Shown here one piece after another: positions 25,907 to 32,531 of a stretch of DNA of 64,000 nt. The position numbers were made by a program, and so were the translations under genes. Below the pieces are notes generated by a model. That model did not search any database. It was not told the origin of the DNA and was given only the letters and a program-made list of their open reading frames with translations. The number at the start of each line of letters is the position of its first letter. Positions within the stretch are counted from its first letter, which is position 1. The stretch is from Curtobacterium sp. MCLR17_032 (lineage in GTDB: Bacteria > Actinomycetota > Actinomycetes > Actinomycetales > Microbacteriaceae), in assembly GCF_003234795.2 (NCBI RefSeq), contig NZ_CP126268.1, positions 3,646,210 through 3,710,209 on the forward strand, read 5' to 3'.

Positions 25907-26004
25907 TGTGCTGACGACGGCCGCGATCGGGAACTCACTGACCCGTCTTCGCCGCGTTCCGGGAGGATGCGGACCTTGTTCGCCGGCCCTCGAATCAAGG
26001 CGTC

Positions 26005-26029
26005 TCGCTAGCCGATCGGCTACCGGACT
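26005..26029 (+). repeat. Cassette-boundary repeat, copy 4
   Basis: TCGC-TAGCCGATCGGCTACCGGAC-T. The 14-bp core TAGCCGATCGGCTA is a perfect palindrome. The TAG on the minus strand within it is the stop codon of the deoxyribosyltransferase-like gene. Confidence 0.8.
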
Positions 26030-26439
26030 GCCGGCAGAGCCGTGATGTGTTCGATTAGACCGGCCGCGTCAGCAGGCATCGCTTCGAAGATCCGATACAG
26101 AGTCTCGGATCGGTCAACAGGACCCACGGCCCAGCACCGCTTGCCGAGGCCGAAGGCAATCCCTGCTTCGATGTGCGCCGCTGCGCCAGCTGGAAGCACG
26201 AGAACGAAGTGCTCAGATGCTCGAAGCTCGGCGAGGTCTTGCTCGAAGAGCTTCCGCACCCCCATCGAGTCCAACGCAGCGTTATCTGCTCCCCCTGGAG
26301 CTGCCAGTGCTGCCGCGTCCTCGTCGTACTCAGTCCGAACGAAGGAGTAGGACGACACCCCGATGCTGTCTAACGCTTCCGCGACGGTCAGGACCGCTGC
26401 TTGATTCCGCCAGCTGCCCGCGACGAAGAACTCGCTCAT
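26020..26439 (-). CDS. Nucleoside 2-deoxyribosyltransferase-like protein
   Basis: A 139-residue Rossmann-like protein opening with FFVAGSWRN and holding the family core FVLVLPAGAAAHIEAGIAFGLGK with a candidate catalytic Glu91. Family members split the N-glycosidic bond of nucleosides or related nucleotides; several relatives act in defence or salvage, and the exact substrate is open. It is the only full gene in the cassette between repeat copies 4 and 5. Its TAG stop lies inside repeat copy 4, so the repeat contributes the end of the reading frame. Confidence 0.65.
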   Translation of the reverse strand: MSEFFVAGSWRNQAAVLTVAEALDSIGVSSYSFVRTEYDEDAAALAAPGGADNAALDSMGVRKLFEQDLAELRASEHFVLVLPAGAAAHIEAGIAFGLGKRCWAVGPVDRSETLYRIFEAMPADAAGLIEHITALPAVR

Positions 26440-26475
26440 GATGCGACGCTAGACCACACCGCGCTCCTGCAACGT

Positions 26476-26500
26476 CCGGTGACCGATCGTCTACCGGGCG
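26476..26500 (+). repeat. Cassette-boundary repeat, copy 5
   Basis: CCGGTGACCGATCGTCTACCG then GGCG. The flank to the left (CTCCTGCAACGT) resembles that of copy 9 (CTCTCGCAGCGC), so the repeated unit is longer than the palindrome. The stop of the VOC fragment lies inside it. Confidence 0.72.
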
Positions 26501-26706
26501 GTTGCTCGTCGCCCCAGTGACGGTTGGAACCGCGCGAGGTATCCGTCAGGGTCCTGGACGAGGAATTGATGCACGCCGGCCTCTTCCTCGTCGCGGAACT
26601 TCAGTGGTGGCCGGTCCTCGTGCTCTGATACTCCCTGGCCCTCGTGCCTCCCGGTGAGGCCCCGAACGGGTCGGGTAGAGTAGCCATCGAGGTACTCGAC
26701 GAGCAC
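26491..26706 (-). pseudogene. C-terminal fragment of a VOC/glyoxalase-like protein
   Basis: The last 30 residues (EEEAGVHQFLVQDPDGYLARF) carry the C-terminal signature of the vicinal-oxygen-chelate family, including the metal-ligand strand and DPDG turn. The N-terminal half of the fold is missing: the open frame reaches back only to a TAG inside repeat copy 6. So the cassette holds a truncated gene cut at its boundary. GTG 26706 could still start a short protein, but it would lack most of the fold. Confidence 0.55.
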
Positions 26707-26730
26707 ACAGCAAGGTAGGAGAACACAGTC

Positions 26731-26755
26731 TCGATAGCCGGTCGACTATCGGACG
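26731..26755 (+). repeat. Cassette-boundary repeat, copy 6
   Basis: TCGATAGCCGGTCGACTATCG then GACG. CGATAG and CTATCG are perfect inverted arms. Its left flank (AGTCTCG) matches copies 4 and 10 (CGTCTCG), a second subfamily of the repeat. Confidence 0.78.
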
Positions 26756-26857
26756 ACCATTAGGATCCATCAAAGACGCTGGCGGGCAGCGACGACACTT
26801 TCTGCGAGATCGGGCGCCGCCCCACCTCGACCTCTTCGCCGTACTACGGTTCGTAGC

Positions 26858-27301
26858 GTGCCCTCATTCTCCACCGAAGACATCCTCGGCAACAGGCTGG
26901 ACTTCGAAATCGCCCGCGACGGGTTTGTCCGCAGGCTTGAAGACGATGCGGCGTTGCGCAACGCCAAGACGTGGCTTCGGCGCGAGGGCTACCGGGTCGT
27001 GAAGCTAGACGCCGGGGCCTGGGAAGAAGACAAGCAGATGCACATGGCATTCGCAACAAGCCTTCAGTTCCCCAGCTACTTCGGGAAGAATCTGGACGCG
27101 CTCAACGACTGCATGTCAGACGTAGCTGAGGCAGCCTACGGGTGGGACGCATCTGAGACTGGCCTCGTCCTGATTCTCTCCAGCTTTGACCGGTTCGCTC
27201 AACGACTCCCACGCACCGCCTACCATGTGCGGGACATCCTGCAATGGCAAGGAGGCTACGCAGCTCTCTTCGGGAACCGGCTCATCACGATCCTGTCCTG
27301 A
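26858..27301 (+). CDS. Barstar-family RNase inhibitor (orphan immunity protein)
   Basis: A 147-residue protein with the barstar motif FPSYFGKNLDALNDCM (71-86) and the family's alpha/beta layout, preceded by an N-terminal extension of about 45 residues. Barstar proteins bind and block barnase-like secreted ribonucleases. It starts with GTG 26858. No ribonuclease or toxin gene is next to it, so it looks like an orphan immunity gene carried alone on a cassette. Its TGA stop overlaps the left edge of repeat copy 7. Confidence 0.85.
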   Translation: MPSFSTEDILGNRLDFEIARDGFVRRLEDDAALRNAKTWLRREGYRVVKLDAGAWEEDKQMHMAFATSLQFPSYFGKNLDALNDCMSDVAEAAYGWDASETGLVLILSSFDRFAQRLPRTAYHVRDILQWQGGYAALFGNRLITILS

Positions 27302-27321
27302 AGGGGATCGGCTACCGGACG
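27297..27321 (+). repeat. Cassette-boundary repeat, copy 7
   Basis: The right half GGGATCGGCTACCGGACG fits the consensus; the left arm is replaced by the end of the barstar gene. The TAG of the leftward kinase gene lies inside it. GCTGCT follows, as also after copy 9. Confidence 0.75.
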
Positions 27322-27887
27322 CTGCTGTCGGAGCTGACGATGGCGACCTGTTCGAGGATCGTCCGCATCGTCTGTTCACCATTGAGGTCGGCGCTGTCGA
27401 TCCACTGACCTTGATCACCGAAGCCTACTCGCATGGTGGCGTCGAGCTCGCGGTAGCCATCGAAGTCGAACTGCTCATCCGTGCTGCGTGCGGCGTTGCG
27501 GTCGCGGCAGGCTGCTTCGCCAGGGGCGAGGACGACCAACCGTGCGCGCTGCTGAGGGAGCTGCCGGAGGAGGCGATCGAGATGATCTCCGTCGGGAAGA
27601 ACGCAATCGACGATCGTCGCGAAACCGCTCGCCGTGAAGTTGTGCGCCAGTGCCCCGAGATTGCGGTAGCAGAGCTCAACCTGTCGTTCTGCTTCGTCGG
27701 CGGGGTGGCCGAGTGGCCAGACCGCGCCGGAGACGATCATCGCGTTGAGGTCATCGGCACCGATCCGCACGGCACGAGGGAGCGCCGCGGCAACGAGACG
27801 GCTCACCGTCGACTTGCCGGCACCCGGCATCCCGGTCACGATCCAGGCCACCTCGTCGGCTGACGAGTCGAGTCCGCCTTCACGCAT
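27312..27887 (-). CDS. P-loop kinase (AAA/Zeta-toxin or antibiotic kinase-like)
   Basis: A 191-residue P-loop protein with Walker A GMPGAGKS (19-26) preceded by the strand AWIVT, an Asp pair after the second strand (GADDLNAMI), and a lid region rich in Arg (EAACRDRNAAR). The pattern is that of small kinases such as gluconate kinase, chloramphenicol or zeta-type kinases; the substrate is not clear. Its ATG overlaps the stop of the upstream esterase gene by 8 bp, so the two are coupled. The stop TAG comes from repeat copy 7. Confidence 0.7.
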   Translation of the reverse strand: MREGGLDSSADEVAWIVTGMPGAGKSTVSRLVAAALPRAVRIGADDLNAMIVSGAVWPLGHPADEAERQVELCYRNLGALAHNFTASGFATIVDCVLPDGDHLDRLLRQLPQQRARLVVLAPGEAACRDRNAARSTDEQFDFDGYRELDATMRVGFGDQGQWIDSADLNGEQTMRTILEQVAIVSSDSSVR

Positions 27888-28737
27888 CGGTGCGACCCGC
27901 CGCCCAGAGCCAGCGCAGCGCATCGGGCAGCAGCACCCCGCCGTGGTTCGGGGAGTGCGACCCGTCGCCGACGACGAGCCGGAAGTCGTAGCCAGCTCTC
28001 GCGAGTGCGGACGCGGTGTCGAGGCTCTCGGCGAACCAGTTCGCCGCTCGCTCGTTCCAGTGCAGATCCCGGTGCGCAGCATGCAGGAACACACGTGTGG
28101 GTCGGCGCGGTTCGGTCGCGAGGAGCGTCGGGTACGGGTTCGCGCCCGGCATCTGCGCGAAGCTCGGGTTGAACGCGATGACCCTCCCGAACCCGTCGGG
28201 CCGAGTCCATGCTGCTGTCAGGGCGGCGTTGCCACCACTGCTGCCGCCGCAGATGCCACGGTTCATCGGATCAGCCAAAACGCCGTAGCGGGACTCGACC
28301 TCTGGTAGGACCTCCTCCATCAGGAAGCTCGCGTAGGTGTCATCGAACGCGTCGTACTCGGCGTTCCGGTGCTTCGTCGGTACGCCGTCGACGTCCATCA
28401 CGCCGGGGTCGACGAACATGCCGACCATCGGCGGAAGGACACCGTCGGCAGCGAGGTTGTCCAGCACGGCCCCAGCCCGCACCGCGCCGGCTGGATCGAG
28501 GTACCACCAGCCGTCGTTGAACACCATGACCGCGCACTCGGCATCAGCGAGATGTCCTGCGGGGCGATGAACCCAGACCTTTCGAGACGTCCCCGGGTAC
28601 CGTTCGCTCGAGTCGAGGTGGAGTTCCTCGATCGTGCCGGAGGGTACGTCCGGCCGGACCGCTGAGTCGGGTCCGTACTCGTACGAGATGTCCTGCTGCT
28701 CGATCGGGAGAGCGGCGAACGGCACTGTCGGAGACAC
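27880..28737 (-). CDS. Enterochelin esterase-like alpha/beta hydrolase
   Basis: A 285-residue esterase of the putative esterase family. The nucleophile elbow is GGSSGG (Ser167), an oxyanion region reads VFNDGWWYLDP, and the probable catalytic His is in GDGSHSPNHGG near the C-terminus. No signal peptide is seen, so it acts in the cytoplasm, perhaps hydrolysing esters of siderophores or drugs. GTG 28737 is the start. It shares one cassette with the overlapping kinase gene, the only two-gene cassette in the array. Confidence 0.78.
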   Translation of the reverse strand: MSPTVPFAALPIEQQDISYEYGPDSAVRPDVPSGTIEELHLDSSERYPGTSRKVWVHRPAGHLADAECAVMVFNDGWWYLDPAGAVRAGAVLDNLAADGVLPPMVGMFVDPGVMDVDGVPTKHRNAEYDAFDDTYASFLMEEVLPEVESRYGVLADPMNRGICGGSSGGNAALTAAWTRPDGFGRVIAFNPSFAQMPGANPYPTLLATEPRRPTRVFLHAAHRDLHWNERAANWFAESLDTASALARAGYDFRLVVGDGSHSPNHGGVLLPDALRWLWAAGRTDA

Positions 28738-28800
28738 GAATCGACTCTAACGACGAACCTCACGAGCAGACAGCCGCCGTCATGCTCCGTCCCGGTAGCG

Positions 28801-28825
28801 TCCGGGCAATATCGGCTACCGGACG
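28801..28825 (+). repeat. Cassette-boundary repeat, copy 8
   Basis: TCCGGGCAATATCGGCTACCG then GACG. The right half is consensus. Just to its left, CGTCCCGGTAGCG repeats the left half of copy 3, so this may be a copy with an insertion between its arms. Confidence 0.72.
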
Positions 28826-28879
28826 GTCATGGCTCCGCCAGCGAGCTCGCTCCGACCGCCGCTCGGCGGCGCGGTCGTC

Positions 28880-29530
28880 CTACGACGCAGTGATCCCGAG
28901 CTGTGCGAGAACGGGTTGATCGCCGATGGTCTGCAGGTTCCACTTCGGGCGCTTGAAGGCACCGCGGGAGAGTCGCACGCGCTGTTCGTCGACCGGTTGC
29001 CCGGACCGGGGCGATACCTGCGTGACCCCGTTCGGCTCGTAGCCGAGCTTGTACGAAACGGTCAGCGACGGGGTGTTCCAGGCCGCAGCACTTGACTCTG
29101 CCCATTCGGCACCCAGAGTGTCGAAGGCGAACAGCAGCAGGGCCGCGCGCATCTCGGTGCCGACGCCCTTGCCTTGGGCGCGTCGGGTCAGCCAGGAACC
29201 GGAGTTCACAGTCCGGCGGTCCCCGAAGTTGAACGCGGCGAGGTCCTGCGCCCCGATCACCTCGTCGTCAAGGATGACGGCGAATTGGATCGTCCAGTTC
29301 TGCGGCGAGACCTGGCGGAGGCTCCACTGATACGTCGCGAGGTTCCGCGGCAGCTCCTCCGGTGACGCATCGGTCCATGGGAAGCCAAACGGCATGCGGT
29401 CCGAGTTGTGGATGCCATCAAGAGCAGCCTGCGCCAGGGCAGGGAGGTCCTGGTCCCGCACCGGACGCAACACCAGCCGTGGGGTTCGGAGTTCGAGTCC
29501 GAACAACGGCCACAGCTTCTCCAGTTCCAT
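28880..29530 (-). CDS. GNAT acetyltransferase, RimJ/RimL type
   Basis: A 216-residue GNAT with the N-terminal TPRLVLRPVRDQDLPAL signature of the RimJ/RimL group and acetyl-CoA motif RAQGKGVGTEM (117-127), followed by NTPSLTVSYKLGYEPNG. Such enzymes acetylate protein N-termini or small amines, and are common cargo of mobile cassettes. It occupies the cassette between repeat copies 8 and 9 alone. Confidence 0.85.
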   Translation of the reverse strand: MELEKLWPLFGLELRTPRLVLRPVRDQDLPALAQAALDGIHNSDRMPFGFPWTDASPEELPRNLATYQWSLRQVSPQNWTIQFAVILDDEVIGAQDLAAFNFGDRRTVNSGSWLTRRAQGKGVGTEMRAALLLFAFDTLGAEWAESSAAAWNTPSLTVSYKLGYEPNGVTQVSPRSGQPVDEQRVRLSRGAFKRPKWNLQTIGDQPVLAQLGITAS

Positions 29531-29622
29531 ACCGGGACGCTACCTGCGCCGGTCACCGCAGCGAGGCGTGTTACGCGCCCGGCCGCTGAGTAGCGACCCT
29601 CGCATCTGTCCTCTCGCAGCGC

Positions 29623-29647
29623 CCGGTGATCGATTGGCTAGCGGACG
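29623..29647 (+). repeat. Cassette-boundary repeat, copy 9
   Basis: CCGGTGATCGATTGGCTAGCG then GACG. Left flank CTCTCGCAGCGC matches copy 5, right flank CTGCT matches copy 7. It lies 6 bp beyond the stop of the leftward lipoprotein gene. Confidence 0.75.
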
Positions 29648-29653
29648 CTGCTT

Positions 29654-30157
29654 TCAGCTTGATCCCGAAAGCGGGTCGGCATAGGCCGCGGCGTACCAGC
29701 TCACGCTCGAGTCCCCGGAGGTCGGCCCGATGGTGATCCAAGCGCTCGATGTCGCGACGTACAGGTCTTCGTCGTGACCACATTGGATCGAGCGTGATGC
29801 AAGCCGCTTCCCGTTCTCGGCACCGCTGACCAAGCGCTTGCTCCATACGGCCATCGACACCGTTCCGTGCCCTTGACACGCAAAGGACACACGAACGTGC
29901 GCGGGTGTCCCGCCGTCCGCGACGCCGAGAGAGAGCCGACTCGATGAATCGTTCGTGCCGGCACCACTGCCGAGTTCGCCGGGCTGTTCGGCCCATCGGT
30001 CCTGGACGCTCTCCATCCAAGCAGAGGAGGCCTTCTCGTCGCCGACAGCGTTCACGTGGCTGGAACAGGCTGCAAGCGACATCGCGGTCACGAGCGTCAG
30101 CCCGACGAGCCCGATTAGCCGACGGTGGCCTTGGGGGTCGGCAGGTGAAGTGATCAT
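29654..30157 (-). CDS. Putative lipoprotein, unknown function
   Basis: A 167-residue protein with a signal peptide (RRLIGLVGLTLVTAMSLAAC) and lipobox SLAAC, then a beta-rich domain with paired cysteines (FACQGHG, SIQCGHD). ATG 30157 puts the signal near the N-terminus; the frame stays open further upstream. It ends 6 bp from repeat copy 9 and is the last gene of the island before the dnaB side. No family recognised. Confidence 0.65.
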   Translation of the reverse strand: MITSPADPQGHRRLIGLVGLTLVTAMSLAACSSHVNAVGDEKASSAWMESVQDRWAEQPGELGSGAGTNDSSSRLSLGVADGGTPAHVRVSFACQGHGTVSMAVWSKRLVSGAENGKRLASRSIQCGHDEDLYVATSSAWITIGPTSGDSSVSWYAAAYADPLSGSS

Positions 30158-30724
30158 GCTGGACAGAGTCTCGTGCACATGGCTCCGTCCTGCACCCTCC
30201 CGTTCTGGCGTCATCGGTGTCAGGGGTTGACGGGAGCCGCTGGAAATGGGGTAGCACCGGCCAACCTTGAAGCGTCCGCCAGCCGATCGGTCTCGCCGCC
30301 CCGCGAGGAGGGGCGCGAAACGGTCGTCCCGACGCGTCTCGTAAGCCGGTCGTCCACCGGTACATGGCTGGCGGCGACAACCACGACAACTTGCCCGTGC
30401 CCTGCTTGACCTGGGGATTCCCGTATAGGTGTCCCGCGAAGATGCCCGGTGAAGGGGCGCTAAACGCTACATCGTTGACGCACCCGAGCAAGGGTGCGGC
30501 ATTTCCAGTCGGTGACGTCAGCGCGGGGGACCAGATCGCTGCGCGTTCCGCTCCAGCACGTCCCCGCAGAGCGCCGTGTCCCCCCCGACAGCAACCTAGC
30601 GCGCGCGGCACGCTGCTCCTGACTCGCCGGGCGACGACCAGCGACCGAGGCAGCACCGAGGAACGCGCTCCGGCGACGAGTTGAACGCGGAGGAAACAAG
30701 TTGTTCTCGCCGCGACGATTTCCC
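30158..30724. other. Intergenic edge of the island, no gene seen
   Basis: This stretch holds repeat copy 10, a half-copy (AGCCGATCGGT near 30280), and a hairpin at 30479-30498 (CGCACCC, six-base loop, GGGTGCG) that may serve as the 3' structure of the leftward dnaB gene. I find no convincing reading frame in either direction. Confidence 0.5.
30339..30363 (+). repeat. Cassette-boundary repeat, copy 10
   Basis: TCGTAAGCCGGTCGTCCACCG then GTAC. The left flank GCGTCTCG is shared with copy 4. The GACG end is lost. It is the last copy before dnaB and no gene follows it inside the island. Confidence 0.62.
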
Positions 30725-32089
30725 CTACTGCGGCATGTCCACGAACCGCGAGAACATCCCGTGGAACGCCACGGTGATCGTGTCGGTGGGCCCGTTACGG
30801 TGCTTCGCCACGATCAAATCCGCCTCCCCCTGACGCGGGTTGTCCTTCTCGTACGCCGACTCGCGGTGCAGCAGGATGACCATGTCGGCGTCCTGCTCGA
30901 TCGACCCGGACTCACGCAGGTCCGAGATCATCGGCTTCTTGTCGGCACGCTGCTCGGGTCCACGGTTCAGCTGGGACAGCGCGATGACGGGCACCTGCAG
31001 CTCCTTCGCCATGAGCTTGAGCGCACGCGAGAACTCCGACACCTCTTGCTGGCGGCTCTCGACCTTCTTGCCGGAGGTCATCAGCTGCAGGTAGTCGATG
31101 ACGACGAGCTTCAGGTTGTGCTGCTGCTTGAGTCGACGGCACTTGGCGCGGATCTCCACCAGGGTCATGTTGGGGGAGTCGTCGATGAAGAACGGGGCGT
31201 CGTTGATGCGCCCGCGGGTCTGCGCGATGGTGGTCCAGTCGCGGGCGTCGACGGTGCCCTTGCGCATGTTCTGCAGGGGGACGCTGGACTCGGCGGACAG
31301 CAGGCGCATGGCGATCTCGGCGCGCCCCATCTCGAGCGAGAAGAACGCGGCGGTCTGGTTGTGCTTGAGCGCAGCCGAGCGGCACAGGTCGAGCGCCAGG
31401 GTCGACTTGCCCAGTGCGGGTCGCGCGGCGACGATGATCAGCTGGCCGGGGTGGAAGCCGTTGGTCAGGGCGTCCATCTGGGCGAAGCCGGTGGGGACGC
31501 CGGTCATCTGGCCGTCGCGGCCCTTGGCGGCTTCGATCTCGTCGATGGCGGTGCCGATGGCTTCGGTGAGGGGGACGTAGTCCTCGGTCTGCACGCCGCC
31601 GGCGACGTTGTAGACCTCGGCCTGGGCGCTGTTGACCAGGTCGGTGACCTCGCCTTCGCTGGCGTAGCCCATCTGGACGATGCGGGTGCCGGCTTCGACC
31701 AGGCGGCGCAGCACGGCCTTCTCGGCGACGATGGCGGCGTAGTAGCCGGCGTTCGCCGCGGTGGGCACCATGCTCGTCAGGCTGTGCAGGTACTCGGCGC
31801 CGCCGCCGCGGGACAGCAGGCCCGTCTTCGTCAGCTCGTCGGTGACGGCGATGACGTCGGTCGGCTCGCCGTGGGAGTACAGCGACAGGATCGCGTCGAA
31901 GATGACCTCGTGCTTGGGGATGTAGAAGTCGACGCCGCGGGCGGTCTCGATGACGTCGGCGACGGCGTCCTTCGACAGCATCATGCCGCCGATGGTCGAC
32001 TGCTCCGCCAGCATGTCGTGCGGGGGAGTGCGGTCGTTGTTCCGCTCGGCGTACTCCCGGGGGGCCGGGTCCAGATGCGCGATCGACAC
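30725..32089 (-). CDS. dnaB: Replicative DNA helicase DnaB
   Basis: A 454-residue hexameric helicase that unwinds DNA at the fork and binds primase. It has the N-terminal primase-interaction domain (about 20-125), Walker A ARPALGKST (222-230), Walker B LVVIDYLQLM and the C-terminal GPTDTITVAFHG. No intein is present, unlike in many actinobacterial dnaB genes. GTG 32089 has GAGGAG upstream. In this family the gene normally follows rplI directly; here 12 kb of secretion genes lie between them. A cluster of DnaA boxes covers the upstream region. Confidence 0.97.
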   Translation of the reverse strand: MSIAHLDPAPREYAERNNDRTPPHDMLAEQSTIGGMMLSKDAVADVIETARGVDFYIPKHEVIFDAILSLYSHGEPTDVIAVTDELTKTGLLSRGGGAEYLHSLTSMVPTAANAGYYAAIVAEKAVLRRLVEAGTRIVQMGYASEGEVTDLVNSAQAEVYNVAGGVQTEDYVPLTEAIGTAIDEIEAAKGRDGQMTGVPTGFAQMDALTNGFHPGQLIIVAARPALGKSTLALDLCRSAALKHNQTAAFFSLEMGRAEIAMRLLSAESSVPLQNMRKGTVDARDWTTIAQTRGRINDAPFFIDDSPNMTLVEIRAKCRRLKQQHNLKLVVIDYLQLMTSGKKVESRQQEVSEFSRALKLMAKELQVPVIALSQLNRGPEQRADKKPMISDLRESGSIEQDADMVILLHRESAYEKDNPRQGEADLIVAKHRNGPTDTITVAFHGMFSRFVDMPQ

Positions 32090-32208
32090 ACGTGCTCCTC
32101 AGTGTTTGGCGGTGCTGGCGGACGGCTCAGAGAACCGCTGCCCACCGAGCAGTTCTACCCCGGGCGACCGACATCCCCGAGTCGCTGGCTCAAGCTACGG
32201 GTACGGAG

Positions 32209-32370
32209 TTATCCCCAGCAAACGGCCCTGTGGACAACTCTGTGGAGAGACCGTGGAACACGCCGGGGTCTTGTGTGGAGGGTTGTGCACTCAGCTGTGG
32301 ACAACTCCCGTGGGGAACACACTTTCGACTGTTGACCAGGGCTTTCCTGTTCCACACCATGTGTGGAGAA
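32209..32370. promoter_or_regulatory. DnaA-box cluster upstream of dnaB
   Basis: Two exact boxes (TGTGGACAA at 32229-32237 and 32296-32304) and near matches TTATCCCCA (32209-32217) and TGTGGAGAA (32362-32370) lie in one orientation family within 162 bp. CCACAC-cat-GTGTGG (32352-32366) forms an inverted pair. The rest of the gap 32090-32531 holds no gene. Confidence 0.65.
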
Positions 32371-32531
32371 CTCGGCTTCAAGTGGGAGTCGAAGGTTCCC
32401 GTTCACTGCCTCCACTGTGCAGAACCGACTTGACAAACGGGCTCATCGTCCCGTTCCACTCGGCTGGCTCCCAGGTGGGCAGAGCGGGGCAGGACGTAAC
32501 CAGCCAACCGTGTTTCGGGTGCCGGACCTGC

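Noticed and set aside
25690..25998. Minus-strand frame of 102 residues in the cassette between copies 3 and 4
   Set aside because: No hydrophobic core or motif; the neighbouring frame gives a better small membrane protein.
24782..30363. Reading the island as a classic integron array
   Set aside because: The repeats have no GTTRRRY/RYYYAAC core sites, are shorter than attC, and no IntI-like integrase is in the window. I keep the cassette idea but not the integron name.
24782..30363. Reading the repeats as Rho-independent terminators
   Set aside because: No U tracts follow, and they keep one orientation whichever way the neighbouring gene runs.
29571..30656. Minus-strand frame of 361 residues over the lipoprotein gene and copy 10
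   Set aside because: Arg/Cys-rich nonsense in a different frame from the lipoprotein with its clear signal peptide.
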